Shown: in pieces, positions 34,777-46,399 of the stretch
Position numbering within the stretch: position 1 is the first letter of the stretch
Layout of the letters: the number at the start of each line of letters is the position of its first letter
Assembly: GCA_021229015.1 (NCBI GenBank)
Contig: CM037788.1
Coordinates: 55,627,145-55,691,144, forward strand
Source: Solen grandis
Lineage: Eukaryota > Mollusca > Bivalvia > Adapedonta > Solenidae
Reading direction: 5' to 3'
DNA: 64,000 bases
Program-made: the position numbers and the translations under genes
Notes under the pieces: generated by a model
Seen by the model: the letters and a program-made list of their open reading frames with translations, nothing else
What the model was told of the DNA's origin: nothing
Database searches by the model: none

Positions 34777-34833
34777 ATAGCAGTATATATCTAAATTGTT
34801 GGTATTTTTCCGCCATGCTTATGATAACCCATA
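34777..34833 (+). repeat. 57-bp direct repeat, right copy
   Basis: Exact match to 31348-31404. It directly abuts the truncated ORF1 coiled coil, consistent with an insertion boundary. Confidence 0.95.
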
Positions 34834-35524
34834 CCTTGATTTAGCTATAATTAAAAATTTATTTACTCAAATATACTACAAAAAATCAATTTGAAACATT
34901 TCTCATGATATTTACATTTACTATATATATTTCTCTTATGATTTTCGATGAGATACTGAAATATATCTGTGAGATACAATTCATATTGTGTGTATGAAAT
35001 GATTTTAGCTATTTTTCTGCATTATCACCCAATGATCATTCCTATTGAGTTTCATCAAAATCTGCTCAGCGGTTTAGGAGAAGTCATTTAAAGCAAAGGT
35101 TGATGACGCACAACTTTGTCTGATCATAAAACCTCACCTTTTTTTATGCCCCCTTTTGAAGAAGTGGGGGCATAATGCTTAGCACATGTTGGTAGGTCGG
35201 TCCGTCAGTAGACCAAATCTTATCCGAGTGATAACTTAAGTTCAATTAAACCCTTTAGTCCCTTAACTTGATATAGTTGTTGCTTATGACTAGTAATAAA
35301 CCACATGGGGTGTGCGTCTCACCAGCCAGGTCGATGATCGATCTCCAACCACTGGTCACCCGGCACCGGCCATTCTTCCCCAGTTTATTCATACTTCGAG
35401 GACACAAAACAAAGTTTATTTCATATAATAAGTTATACAACATGGTGACAACATTGGCACTTAGAGGGGGAAAAAAAAAAGAGTCAAATAACATCATTTT
35501 ATGACAAACTTGTTTAAGAACACT
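34834..35524. repeat. Worn repeat fragments
   Basis: ATGCCCCCTTTTGAAGAAG followed by TGGGGGCATAATGC (35147-35175) is an inverted end like that at 30640. Then come GTCGGTCCGTC and a copy of a CACCCGGCACCGGCC-containing repeat. No gene. Confidence 0.5.
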
Positions 35525-35829
35525 TGTTCTTAGGGTTGCAGTACCCTTTAAGAAATGAAGATGCTAGAGTGTACAATCAGTGAAATTTGTCATATTTTTT
35601 TTATCATTAAAGGGCAATAACTCTAGGCCTAATAGGCAGATATCAGCCAAAAGCAAAGTGGGCTGAGAGATTATGGCCATAAACACTGTCATAAAGATTG
35701 AAAAAGCTTGCTTAAGAAATGAATATGCTAGAGTGTACACAAGAAAATGTTGACGGAAAGCTTGACTGACGAACACTGACTGACAACAATATCTCACCTT
35801 GAGTACTTATTGCCAAGGTGAGCTAAAAA
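35525..35829 (+). repeat. Hairpin-ended module repeat, truncated
   Basis: Modules with AATGAAGATGCTAGAGTGTAC and GGGCAATAACTC resemble those at 47031-48323. The 3' end reads CAAGGTGAGCTAAAAA. Confidence 0.65.
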
Positions 35830-36013
35830 GCAATTTAAGGTTTGTTTTAAAATCATATAATGTGATGACACTAGCTGTTGCAGCATTATAGAGAATACTG
35901 AATTGAAACCACTGTGGTATAACAGAACAGAAAACATTTCTTAGATTATCATTTTTTAATCAAAGTTGCAACAAAGATACAAAAAATAAACAAAATATTT
36001 CATAACCCTTTAC

Positions 36014-36079
36014 CTCATTAAGATGTGTTTTGTTGCCTTGGCAAACAGGATTCCCACATCTGACAGCTCCTTCACGGAA
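36014..36079 (-). CDS. Exon 6 of the U1-type zinc-finger gene (partial gene)
   Basis: 66-nt exon with acceptor GAACACAG and donor GAG|GTAAAG. In the phase-2 frame demanded by the upstream exon it reads SVKELSDVGILFAKATKH, open throughout. It leaves phase 2 again, so at least one further exon lies at lower coordinates and was not identified. Confidence 0.5.
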
Positions 36080-36431
36080 CTGTGTTCAGAGTCCTTTTTT
36101 GTTTTTGCTCAAACAAAATTGTAGCTCAGTTTACACAGTTTGTATATACCAAACAAAACATTCTTTCCTTCATATAACATTTAAAGTTCTGACAGTGGTT
36201 GAATATTTCTAGAGAGGTACAGGGTAAACTGATATCCATAATGACATGTACTTTGGTAAGTGTGCCTCACTTTTAAAGCTGACTTTAAAAAAATAAAACT
36301 TCCATTACTCAGGTAAACATAATCTCTGACAACCGTCAGATGAAAATAAAAATCTGAAAATCAGAACATCATTACAGCCTCAAAATGATCTTCACAGTAT
36401 GAAAGTAGAGAATAGAGAGCAATGTACTTAC

Positions 36432-36476
36432 AGGCAGTCTTGTTTGTACTTGAAGAGACCAAAGGCTATACAGTAA
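36432..36476 (-). CDS. Exon 5 of the U1-type zinc-finger gene
   Basis: 45-nt exon between TTTTTTAATCCAG and a perfect GTAAGT donor. Continuing phase 2 from the zinc-finger exon it reads YCIAFGLFKYKQDC. A second open frame exists, so the reading rests on phase agreement with exons 4 and 6. Confidence 0.5.
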
Positions 36477-37407
36477 CTGGATTAAAAAACACTTTAAATT
36501 GAGATCATTATAAGTGATCATTAAAAAATATGGTTCTGACCAGTCAAATTGACGAGTCATTTAGATTTAATGTCACTTTGTTTCATGTTATAATTAGATG
36601 CTCCTGTTTTATCACTACAGGGATCAGTATTTATCCTAAATGCTACATCTAACAGAAATTTCTTCTGCATGATATTTAATAATTTTCACGATCACAACAG
36701 GAATATAAACGTTGCAGAGTTGTGGCTTTCACCCAAGTAAAATAGTAAAAAACAAACTGAAACAGGCTTCATTTGTTGCTCATTTTGTAAAAAAGAAATG
36801 CATTCTGTAAAAATACACAGAATGCTTAAAATGTGGCTAACTGCAATGAATACCAATTTCAATCAATTGTTCAGAAGTGATTAATGTTATCATTTTGGGG
36901 TCAAATTAAGCAGGTGTAGTTGAAATAATAAATAAGGCCACAAGTTTTTTCACCATTTTGTTGAGTTATTTCTCACCATTTTGCTGAGTTATTTCTCACA
37001 TTTCAAAAATAAATATACCAAAATGAACATTTCCTTTATAATCACTAGAAAGCTGACCATATAGTTTGCTTCAATTGAAATGCCCTGGTACAAAGATGAA
37101 CAATAAAAATACTGGTTACAGACAGGTAGCATAAACTGGCATGAGGTACACTGCAGACTTCACTGAATGTCACCTCAGTACAGCCTATACAATACTGTAA
37201 TGATATGGAGCAGGACTATAGCCAGCACTGAGACTAAAGAATACACAGATTCCTGCAAGGAAAGGACGGAAAAAAAGTGTGGCCAAAAGAATGGTATGTA
37301 ATATGTAGGATTCCTGTCACTAAATAAAGCAGAAGTTATATAATATTTGATGCCAATACAATATTGTACAATATTGATATCATTTAAATTGCTCTTTTTA
37401 TTATAAA

Positions 37408-37815
37408 ACTAGAGCTATCACTGAAGGTGATTAATATCCCCGCAAAATACTTTGATACAGGAGAAGCCAGACTGCGGGCAGAGCATAGATAAGAACCTGT
37501 ATACATAGTATATTGGTTATGGTAGTATGTAAGTAATAAGTAAGTAAAGTCTTTATTTTAAGTGGATAGAGAGTCAGTTATGGTTGTTTGGCACAGTAGT
37601 TTAAAAGTGTACAGTTCTTGGACACTGCACTTCTCCTAGTCGCCATATGTTTACATTTTAAGTTTCAAGTCAATACTGTGTATAATATTCGAGTATCGGT
37701 TAAGAGATGTAGGAGTAGTTTGCGTCAATTTTGGGATGGACAGACAGACCAACAAACCAACAGACCGACTCCTATATACCACCTCTCAAACTTTGTTTGC
37801 AGGGGTATAAAAAAC
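37408..37815 (+). repeat. Repeat with ATCCCCGCAAA / TTTGCAGGGGTAT inverted ends
   Basis: The left end has TATCCCCGCAAAATAC, the right end CAAACTTTGTTTGCAGGGG. Near the right end is GACAGACAGACC-type tetranucleotide sequence. A relative with the same right end is at 48845-49170. Confidence 0.6.
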
Positions 37816-38562
37816 ACAACAAAAGTCATGAAAAATATCATGTGAACACTCCCCCACCCCCACCCCAAACATACAAGCCCCACTTCTTAAAAAAGACAGA
37901 AATATAGTAATACTATTTTATTCTATCTTTATACAGTCCATCTCTGTTCTTAAAATGCTTGCAAACAAAATCATAATTATATGGGTATACCATGAATCTA
38001 ATACCATTAGCTCAGGGCAACCCCATTAAGGTAAAGAAATGGTACAAAGTATAAAACTACAAAAAATACAGAATAATTATTTTGGAATATGGTCTTCATA
38101 TATAAAACTCATCACTTGTACTGAAATACATAAATCCTTCATATCTTTTTATCATAAACAATTTAAAAACAATCAACTGAAAAAAATGAAGGTGAGTATA
38201 AATGAATGTTTACATTAACAACAATAAACAATTGAGTCTCTTCCAGCTCAATTGTCATGAAATCAGTGTCAGTCCAAATTATTTAATTTGATATGACACT
38301 GGGATAAAGAACTTGGTACCTTGGTCCAAGTATATTTCAATTGTCTCTTTCTTTAAACGTACAGTCAAGCAGGGATACACTGTCTTTCTTAGTAAGATAT
38401 GACCCTGTACCTGCTCTCTCATTACTGTAGCTTTGTTGTTTCCCCTTCTTTGTAGCTTTGTTCCTTCCCCTTGGTATATGGCCAGGTTACTTCACACTGT
38501 TTTTAACCTCCCATGACTAAAAACATAATTACCTCCCCTGTCTTGTGGTAGCTAAGAATCAC

Positions 38563-38694
38563 CTGGAGTTATCTCCCAGGATTCCAGCTTCCAGACTCTT
38601 GTGCTTCTGTGTCTCCATATGTAGGGCTAGAAGCTGTGGGGAGGGGCATGTGATATTACACAGCTCACACAGGATGGGGTTACGCTTTGTGTTC
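38563..38694 (-). CDS. Exon 4 of the U1-type zinc-finger gene, carrying the finger
   Basis: 132-nt exon, acceptor ATATTTGCAG, donor CCAG|GTGATT (weak). Translation gives NTKRNPILCELCNITC, then PSPQLLALHMETQKHKSLEA: a C-x2-C ... H-x5-H finger with the wide histidine spacing of U1/matrin-type (double-stranded RNA-associated) zinc fingers found in splicing and RNA-binding proteins. It starts and ends in phase 2, matching exon 3 upstream and exon 5 downstream. A role in RNA binding is inferred from the finger class only; I do not recognise the protein. Confidence 0.75.
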
Positions 38695-39071
38695 CTGCAA
38701 ATATACACCCAACAGTATTACTGCCATGTTTTGACAGCCCCATGATCTCTCACTTTGTCACCTCATCCAAACAAGTTCTTGCTGCTTCCTTCTTTCACTA
38801 TAAGATTTTTTTTCTTTTCTAATCAAAGGACAACTTTTTAAAGGATCACGGTTTTACCTACAGTCAGGAGTACTTTCTATTCATGACAACTAATCAAAAC
38901 AAATATGACAATCGTACAGGTATGTTTTTGTGTCCAACTGTTGGAAATGTCATTATCACACACCACCCTGCCTGTGTGGCAATCCAGGGCTCCTGCTGGG
39001 ATATATTTTCAATGAATCAAGGCATTGGCCAAATAGTTAAAAATTGGAGCCACTTTTTTTCCATAAATATA

Positions 39072-39843
39072 CAGTAGAACCTCGCCATACCGAACATCAT
39101 TAAACCAAATTCCTCGCCATTTCGAAGTTTATTTTCGGTCCCGATTTCTTCCCTTCTTATTTTAACTAAAAATAAAATGTTTAATCTGAATTTCGCTATT
39201 TCGATTTTTAGCTATTTCGAAGTAAAAATCCCGGTCCCGAGGTCGCAATTCATGTACATTTTTCAATTTTTATTTCGAAGTCAAATTTCATAAATTTTCG
39301 TGAACTATTTATCATCCTTAATATTAATCGTATTCTGGTCAGTAACCAAGTTTATTTTGCGGAGGCACCTGGAGTGATGGCTCAGACAAGTTTTTCACAC
39401 CTTTTTTCGAGATTGGGTTGGGCAATGTGTGTCCAACCGGAAATGTTGATTTACTGCTAATCAATGTCTGACAGGTTGCATAATATGCACGTGCCAGCAG
39501 ATAAACCCCATATCATTGCGCTCGTCACTGGCTACCTGAAGCAGCAGATCAACGGTAAAAATATGTATCATTGTATGACAAGGTAGAATTGACTGTGTTC
39601 ATCAGAAGCATCTAAGTAGATCATGATATATTTTCATTACTTTTCATAACTTGCAAATAGTATTTACGTACACCTAATAGGTGGTTTTCACGGCATAACA
39701 ATTTCCACAATATGCACCGGTAATGAAAACACAGACATGCACGCTCACAAACTGAAATTTCCATCGGATTTTTAAACCGAATAATCGTTACTTCGAAGTT
39801 TTCAGCTTGGTCCCAAGGACTTCGATTTAACGAGGTTCTACTG
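39072..39843. mobile_element. pogo/Tigger-type MITE with TA target duplication
   Basis: The ends are CAGTAGAACCTCG (39072) and its exact inverse CGAGGTTCTACTG (to 39843), flanked by TA on both sides. That terminal motif is typical of pogo/Tigger relatives of Tc1/mariner. Subterminal ATTTCGAAGT motifs recur in both halves. At 772 bp with no transposase it is non-autonomous. Confidence 0.88.
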
Positions 39844-40328
39844 TACTAAGAATATGACGTTTCAGATATATCAATCAAATTTTAGTTGCAATTTTGTATG
39901 ATTCAATTTTTGTCTGCAGAGCAAGTTTGAATTTCATAAAATAGAACTGTAACAAATACATATACAAATGATATCTGACTATTCAGTCAATTAAATGGTC
40001 ATTATATTGCTAAAATTTTCATTAATCCTTCCATTTGTGGCTGCAATTCGCTGATAAACTGCTTAACACTTCTACACGGATATTTGAACAGCCACAACTT
40101 TGAAATACACTAGTGAAACAAGAGGGCCATTAGGCCCTAGATCGCTCACCAGAGTACATAAGCTTATTGAAAATAATTCAAGTCACTTGAATTTACCTGG
40201 TTTCTTCCAGCAGCAACCAAATTCAAGTTTCAGATAAGAAGAATTCTTAAGTTAGTCAATCATCTGGAGGCCTCATTTTTCAAGAGATCAAAAATGTTTA
40301 CACAATTATGGTATAAAACCTTGAGGTA

Positions 40329-41606
40329 CGAGGGCGAGTCAATAAATAACCAGCTTAAACTATTTCGGGTTGAGATCTACCTCTTCTTTTTCAATATAAT
40401 TTCCCTCCAGGGCTATGCACTTGGACCAATGGTGTTCAAGTGCCATCAGCCCAGAAGTGAAGAAGTCAGGGTACTTTCCATGGAACCACTCCTCAACTGC
40501 CGCCACAACTTCTTCGTCAGACCGGAAATGACGTCCACGTATATCCTTTATGAAATTTGGAAAAAGGAAGAAGTCGCTAGGAGCCAGGTCTGGTGAGTAG
40601 GCAGGGTGCGGTATTAATTCATACCCATTTCGCTCCACTGCATCCATTGCAACTTTACAAGTGTGGACTCTTGCACTGTCCTGTTGCAGCAAAACACCTT
40701 TGGAGAGTTTACCACGGCGTTTCTCACGAATGGCGTTCCTCAGCTGGTCTAGCAAGTTTGCATAGTATGCTCCGGTTATTGTACTTCTCTTGAGTAAAAT
40801 GTCCAACAAAATAACACCCTTTGTGTCTCATAATACTGTGGCTATCACTTTGCCAGCAGATGGTTGAGTCTTGAACTTCTTTGGCCTTGGGGATCCCGAC
40901 TTTACGCACTGATGACTCTGGGCTTTATTTTCTGGTTCATAATAATGCACCCAAGTCTCATCAGTAACTAGATGCAAAAGGAATTAATCTTTTGACCTCA
41001 AACGCTTCAACAACGCACTGCATACTGATGCTCTTGTTGCCATTTGCTCATTGCTAAGGGATTTTGGGGCCCAATGGGCTGTAAGCTTGTGCATCCCTAA
41101 ACGATCATGCAAGATTGTTGAAACGGTACCATGTGAAGTGTCTAATGCCTGTGCTATTTCTTCAACCTGACTTCGCCTGAGTATACCAGATCTCTGACTT
41201 TATTACACATTTCTTCGTCAGAGGCATCAACTGGGCGTCCAGACCTGGCTTCATCTTCTAAAGACGTTCTACCGCGTTTAAACTCTCCAACCCAGAATTT
41301 AACTTGAGAATAAGATGGTGCAGAAGACCCATACACATCAACTAACTCAGCATGTATTACTATGTCCTTACCAGTTTTACCTTTTAAATGCAAGTACCGA
41401 ATTACAGCACGGTACTTCACTTTTGATGAAAAGCTTGCTTTTACATCATTAGCCATGTTTGACATTCAATATCTGACAAACAAATGACCATATATGTGCA
41501 GTTTTGTACACAGGTATAGTACATGTATTGAAACAATGCGTGAAAATCGTGGATGTCTCGGTTGATCAGAGATGTCATAGGCTGGTTATTTATTGACTCG
41601 CCCTCA
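40329..41606 (-). mobile_element. Full-length mariner transposon, inactive
   Basis: The 26-bp terminal inverted repeats (left CGAGGGCGAGTCAATAAATA, right inverse starting TGAGGGCGAG) differ at the outermost base. TA lies on each side (40327-40328 and 41607-41608). At 1278 bp this is the normal length for a mariner with one transposase gene. Confidence 0.95.
40360..41465 (-). pseudogene. mariner transposase, DD34D type, with two stops and one frameshift
   Basis: N-terminal helix-turn-helix region (41465-41154): KYRAVIRYLHLKGKTGKD, APSYSQVKFWVGEFKRG and SLEDEARSGRP. After a frame change near 41180-41200 come DTSHGTVSTILHDRLGM and TDETWVHYYEPE (first catalytic Asp region). The C-terminal part (40809-40360) has VLLQQDSARVH (second Asp) and AYSPDLAPSDFFLF (third Asp). 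The second and third Asp are separated by 34 residues, the mariner signature. In-frame stops lie at 40984-40986 (TAA) and 40828-40830 (TGA, where the family has Trp). The copy cannot make an active enzyme. Confidence 0.93.
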
Positions 41607-42367
41607 TAATCAATGGTGCGAAACAAGAAATAATTCTTAATATTATTTCCAGGTGAGAGGAATTCTTATATTTTCTATATAAAGTATATAAGGAAACTAG
41701 ACGACCCCCTATGTGATTCATTTTTTCAAGGGATCATCTTTATTATTGCAATTATGGTAGACAGCTATGAGGTTACAATACATGCCAAAAGAAATTTTAT
41801 TTTAACCAATCGGTTTCATAGACGAAGAAATCATTGAAATCTTTTATATGGAGTTGGTATATAAGGAAACAAGAGGACCCCTAGAGGCCTCATTTTACAA
41901 GGGATCAACCTTACTTTAGAAATTATGGTAGACATTCATGAGGTGACCGTTTGTGTCAAATGAAACTGAATTCTGACCAATGGTTTCACGGAAGAAGAAT
42001 TTTGAAATTAAAGGAAATTGGGGGCCTCATTTTTTAAGGAATCAACTTCATTTTAGCAATTATGGTAGAGCACTATGAGGGGACCATTTATGTCAAAGGA
42101 AATTAAATTCAGAGGAGAAGATTTTTGAAGTTCTTTTGGTTGCCATGGCAACCAGACTTCTGCATAGATCAAGTTTATTTTAGCAATTTTTGTGGAGGTT
42201 CACCCAAGGATGATCCATGCAAAATTTAATCAATTTCTACTTGGCGGTTTAAGAGGAGATGTGTTTAAAGTAAATTGTTGTAGACGGACGACTGACAACG
42301 CATGACGATGGATGCAGGGTGATCCTAATAGCTTACCTTGAGCCCGTTGTGCTCTGGTGAGCTAAAA

Positions 42368-43009
42368 TCATGGTTACTAGACATATTTTTCTCAGTCCAG
42401 TGAATCTCTGCACAAATAAGGCTGATAACAGACAAAGTGCTTATGTACTTACAGACCTTGTCATAAGACCAAAGTACTGGTGCTTTAAACAGTTTGAAGA
42501 ACAGCAAATTCTGATAGACAGAATTCCATCTTGACCTTTCCAAACATTTATTCCTGGTACTATTCTACTCAGGAACCCCTATAGGAGCATGAATATATAA
42601 AGTGCAGATCCAATTTACGTCTGTTTCTTAATGTTACTTTTTAAAATTAAAACAAACTGAGATGTTAATGCACAAACTGCATTTCAGTAAGAGTTTTCAT
42701 CTTCACAAATTTGTATTACAATGATGAATTTATGTCCAGAATTACTCAAATTTAATTTCTGAGATTTGACCTTGTATTCAACATTAAAAATTAATGTCCA
42801 GAATAGAAAACCTTCAGGCAATATTTTAAACAAAGCTCAATCACTTGACAAGCTATAAAGAAAGGTGTCTGTAAGACAGCATGCTGGACTATTTGGTAAA
42901 ATCAAATAAAATCTAATTCTTGCCAGTCGAAAATCATCTACCTTGATAGTCTGATACCTCTGAACATATTTATGAAGTCATAAAAATCAATTCAATGCCG
43001 ATTTTTTGT
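42368..43009. other. Intron sequence, unassigned
   Basis: Lies in the intron between exons 3 and 4 of the zinc-finger gene. One exon-like segment at about 42455-42537 was tested and rejected on phase. Confidence 0.5.
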
Positions 43010-43188
43010 TTTGTTTATCAGGTTTAGCGTCCTACTGACAGTAATTCAGTCATTTGTAGACTATGTCTATTAGAGACAGATATATTGCTGCCATGCCAAA
43101 TTAGACAAGTGGGCCAAGATGGCCCTGAATTGCTCACCTGAGAAATATTGCTTTCATTGCCTTTTACAATATAGTCATACTGAATACA
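43010..43188 (-). repeat. SINE 3' fragment plus hairpin-ended repeat fragment
   Basis: 43015-43100 matches the 3' half of the SINE family (TTCAGTCATTTG, GAGACAGATATATTGCTGCC). It is followed by GGGCCAAGATGGCCCTGAAT and GCTCACCTGAG, the opening of a hairpin-ended repeat that soon breaks off. Confidence 0.7.
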
Positions 43189-44597
43189 AACAAGAGCTGT
43201 CAGAGGACAGCACGCTCGACTATTCAAAATGCTTGTTGGTAAATCAAATGAAATCTATTTAAATTCTTGCCCTTCATAGTAACAGAAAAAAATGATATAC
43301 CTTGATAGCCTGATACCCCTAATATATTTATGATGTCTAAAATCAATCCCATGCCTAGTTACTGAGACATAAGCACAATAACACTGTGCATGCAAAACTT
43401 AAACCAAAAATCCAAGTTAGAAAAGGGCCATAATTTGCATCAGTTATCCTCCTGTTTTCTGATGCCCTTGAAGACACACCTTAACTTTCTAGTCAATTCC
43501 ACAAGCAATTTCTGAGATATAAGGTGGATAGTAGCTTGAATGCAAAATTTAACCATAATTCTAAGTTAAAAGGGGTTCATAATTTTAATTTATTCCATCA
43601 AGTGTTATCTTCCTTATAGTATGATACCCCTAAACATATTAAAGTGTTTCAATCAATCACGTCTGGACTCTGAGATATAAGCATGAAAGTCCCTTGGCAT
43701 GCAACTTTAACCAATTTCTAGGTAAAAAAGGCCAAACTTGTAATATATTCCATAAAAGATTCTACCTTGATAGTATGATATCCTAAACATATTAAGATAT
43801 TTTAAATCAATCCATGCCTGGATACGAGATATAAGCATGAAAGTAACTTGCATGCAAATTTAACCAAAATTTTAAGTTAAAAAGGTCAATAATTTGTAAC
43901 ATTTCCATCAAGAGTTATCAACATGAAATAGATACCCTAAATGTATTAAAGATGTCTCAAATCAATCTCATACTGGATACTGAGTATTAGCATGAAGTAC
44001 CTTGCATGCAAATTTTAACTAAATTTCTAAGTTAAAAAGGGGCAATAATTTGTACCAAATTCTATCAAGAGTTATCTACATGAAGTATGATACCCCTAAA
44101 CATATTAAAAGATGTTTCAATCAATGTGCTTGATACTGAGAATAGCATGAGAGTATCTTGCATGCAAATTTTAAACAAATTTTAAGTTAAAAAGGGCCAT
44201 AATTGTGATATATTCATCAAGAGTTGTCTACCTTGGTGTATGATGCCCTAGACTATATTCATAAACTTTCAAGTCAATACATGAATGGTTATTGAGTACA
44301 AACTAGATAGTACTTGCACGTAAAACTTTAACCAATTTTCTATGCATGCAAAACTTTAACAAAATTTCTAAGTTAAAAGGCCATAATTCATATTAATTCA
44401 GTCAGATTTTATTACCTTGGTTGTTATGCCCCTGAACATATTTCTATAACTTTCAAGTCAATCATAAATGGTTATTGAGAATAGGTTGATAGTAACTTGC
44501 ATGCAAAACTTTAACCAAAAGCTTCAACGCCAACGCCAATGCCGACGCCAGGGTGACTACAATAGCTCTCATATTCTACGAATAGTCGAGCTAAAAA
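43189..44597 (+). repeat. Module repeat with CGACTATTC / GAATAGTCG inverted ends (copy 2)
   Basis: Same family and orientation as 15697-16613. It begins AACAAGAGCTGTCAGAGGAC then GCTCGACTATTC and ends CTACGAATAGTCGAGCTAAA. It has more modules (about eight), many with one- or two-base deletions relative to copy 1. Confidence 0.82.
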
Positions 44598-45677
44598 CAT
44601 GCAGAAGAACAGCAATATAATTCTAATTCCACACAAGAAGTCTACATGTGGTCCAAAAAACCAAATTAACCCTACCATGGGACCAATTTTGACCCCAGGG
44701 CCATGATTTTAGAACTTGGTTCAGGTCCACAAGGCCATGTTACATACCAATTATCTAAACCCATGATCTTGTGGTTTTTGACAAGGATATATCTTTTAAA
44801 AATCCTTCCTTGTAAGTCTATGTTATATCAAGTGACCCCTGGGGCAGGGCCAGTTCTGACCCCAGGGCCATGATTTGAACAAACTTGGTAGATGTCCTTG
44901 AAACTATGTTACACACCAAATATCTCAACTCCAGGACTTGTGGTTTCTGAGAAGAAGATTTTTCTAGATTTTTCTATTTTGGCCTATGTAAAATCATATG
45001 ACCCCTGGGGTGGGGCCAATTTTGACTCCAGGGCCATGATTTGAACAAACCTGGTAGATGTTCATAAGACAATGTTACACACTAAATATCTTTACTCCAG
45101 GCTTTGTGGTTTCTGAGAAGAGGATTTTTCTAGTTTTCCCTATTTAAGCCTTTGTAAAATCAAGTCACCCCTGGAGCGAGGCAATTTTAACCCAAGGGCC
45201 ATGATTTGAACAAACCTGGTAGATGTCCATAAGACAATGCTACACATTAAATATCTTTACTCCAGGCCTTGTGGTTTCTGAGAAGAAGATTTTTTTCTAT
45301 TTTTTTTATATAAGCCTATGTAAATTCAAGTGACCCCTGGGGCAGGGCAAATTTTGACCCCAGGGTCATGATTTGAACAAACTTGGTAGAACTGCACTAG
45401 GCACTGCTACACACAAAATATCTAAGCTCTAGGCCTTGGAGTTTTGCAGGAGAAGATTTTCAAAGTTGCATTTTTAAAATCTATTTTTAGCTCCTGTGAC
45501 CTACTTTTTCAACCAATCAAAATAATTTGAACAATCTGGATAGAAGGCATCATAAGGATAATTCCTACGAAGTTTGGTCAAAATCCATTCATGGACGCAC
45601 GCACGGATGACGGACGCTGGACAAAAGGCAATCACAAAAGCTCACCATGAGCACATTGTGCTCAGGTGAGCTAAAAA
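44598..45677 (+). repeat. Hairpin-ended repeat with ACCCCTGGGG modules
   Basis: About six modules of 145-155 bp share GTGACCCCTGGGGCAGGGC, CCAGGGCCATGATTTGAACA and GTGGTTTCTGAGAAGA. The 3' side has GCACGCACGGATGACGGACG then GCTCACCATGAGCAC and GTGCTCAGGTGAGCTAAAAA. The shortened copy at 60775-61060 belongs here. Confidence 0.82.
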
Positions 45678-45824
45678 GGGCCACATTTAAATTTTGTTTT
45701 TTAATTTAGTCATTTTTTAACCTTTGTTGCCTGATGCCCCTCAACAAACTCAGTATCTTTCAAGTCAATACCACCTACTGTAACAGTGGCTTGCATGCAG
45801 AACTTAAAGCAAGCTGTAACTCAC

Positions 45825-46064
45825 TTTTTCACAACATCCCGCAACATCATTAAGTGTCTCAGAAGGTAGTCACGTTGTGCAGTTGTCTCCGATGTGTCAA
45901 GGTCATCACACTCCAGGTGTATACCACTGTGCAGGCTTAGCAGGTGTGCCGTACCGCGGTCCGTCACTGTGTGTGGTATTATGTCATCGGGGTCCACCTG
46001 GTCCCACTCATACATGTGACATGGATTTTCTGGCTTACAGGCTTCCCGACGTCGCTGGATCAAC
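45825..46064 (-). CDS. Exon 3 of the U1-type zinc-finger gene
   Basis: 240-nt exon: acceptor AACAATTCAG|G, donor AAAAA|GTGAGT. Reading continues phase 2 from exon 2 and gives LIQRRREACKPENPCHMYEW, DQVDPDDIIPHTVTDRG, AHLLSLHSGIHLECDD and a final helix LLRHLMMLRDVVKK. I do not recognise a named domain. It leaves phase 2 and can join exon 4 (zinc finger) directly. Its 3' splice site is a target-site duplicate made by the SINE that lies immediately upstream in the transcript, described under findings. Confidence 0.72.
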
Positions 46065-46072
46065 CTGAATTG

Positions 46073-46378
46073 TTAGTTGGGTTTCACATCCAACCGACAG
46101 TTTTCAGTCATTTGGAGACCATGTCTACTTGAGACAGATATAGTGCTGCCACACTGCAGTATCACGCCGTAGACATGTGGCATGATACCACACCCCTAGT
46201 CACATTATCCTGACACCAGGCCAACCAGTCCTGGAACTACCCTTTTATGGTGAGCGCCAAGCAAGGGGGCTATACCAGTAATTTATTTTTAAGACTTTGG
46301 TATGTTGTGGCCAGGGACCTAACCCAGCCCTCCCGCTCCTGAGGCCTACACTCTAACCACTCGGCCACCAGGGTCAGC
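46073..46378 (-). mobile_element. SINE inserted exactly at the exon 3 splice acceptor
   Basis: On the minus strand it has a perfect A box TGGCCGAGTGG (46357-46367), a worn B box, the family body (CCAGGACTGGTTGGCC, GGATAATGTGACTAGG) and a 3' end of CCAACTAA type. It is flanked by a 12-bp duplication: plus-strand CAACCTGAATTG at 46061-46072 and CAACCTGAACTG at 46379-46390, one mismatch. The duplicated stretch includes the CAG|G splice acceptor. Confidence 0.88.
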
Positions 46379-46399
46379 CAACCTGAACTGACAGTGTAG

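Larger units (their letters stand above)
40117..42367 (+). repeat. Hairpin-ended module repeat interrupted by a mariner
   Basis: It starts AACAAGAGGGCCATTAGGCC with GATCGCTCACCAGAG, ends GCCCGTTGTGCTCTGGTGAG followed by CTAAAA. Modules carry TATATAAGGAAACAAGAGGA, AATTATGGTAGA and ATTTTAGCAATT. The mariner at 40329-41606 sits inside, so this repeat is the older insertion. Confidence 0.78.

Noticed and set aside
42455..42537. Exon-like segment on the minus strand with GTAAGT donor, readable as WNSVYQNLLFFKLFKAP
   Set aside because: Its start phase fits exon 3, but neither possible donor leaves phase 2 as the zinc-finger exon requires. Exon 3 joins exon 4 directly in frame. It could be an alternative exon, but there is no support.
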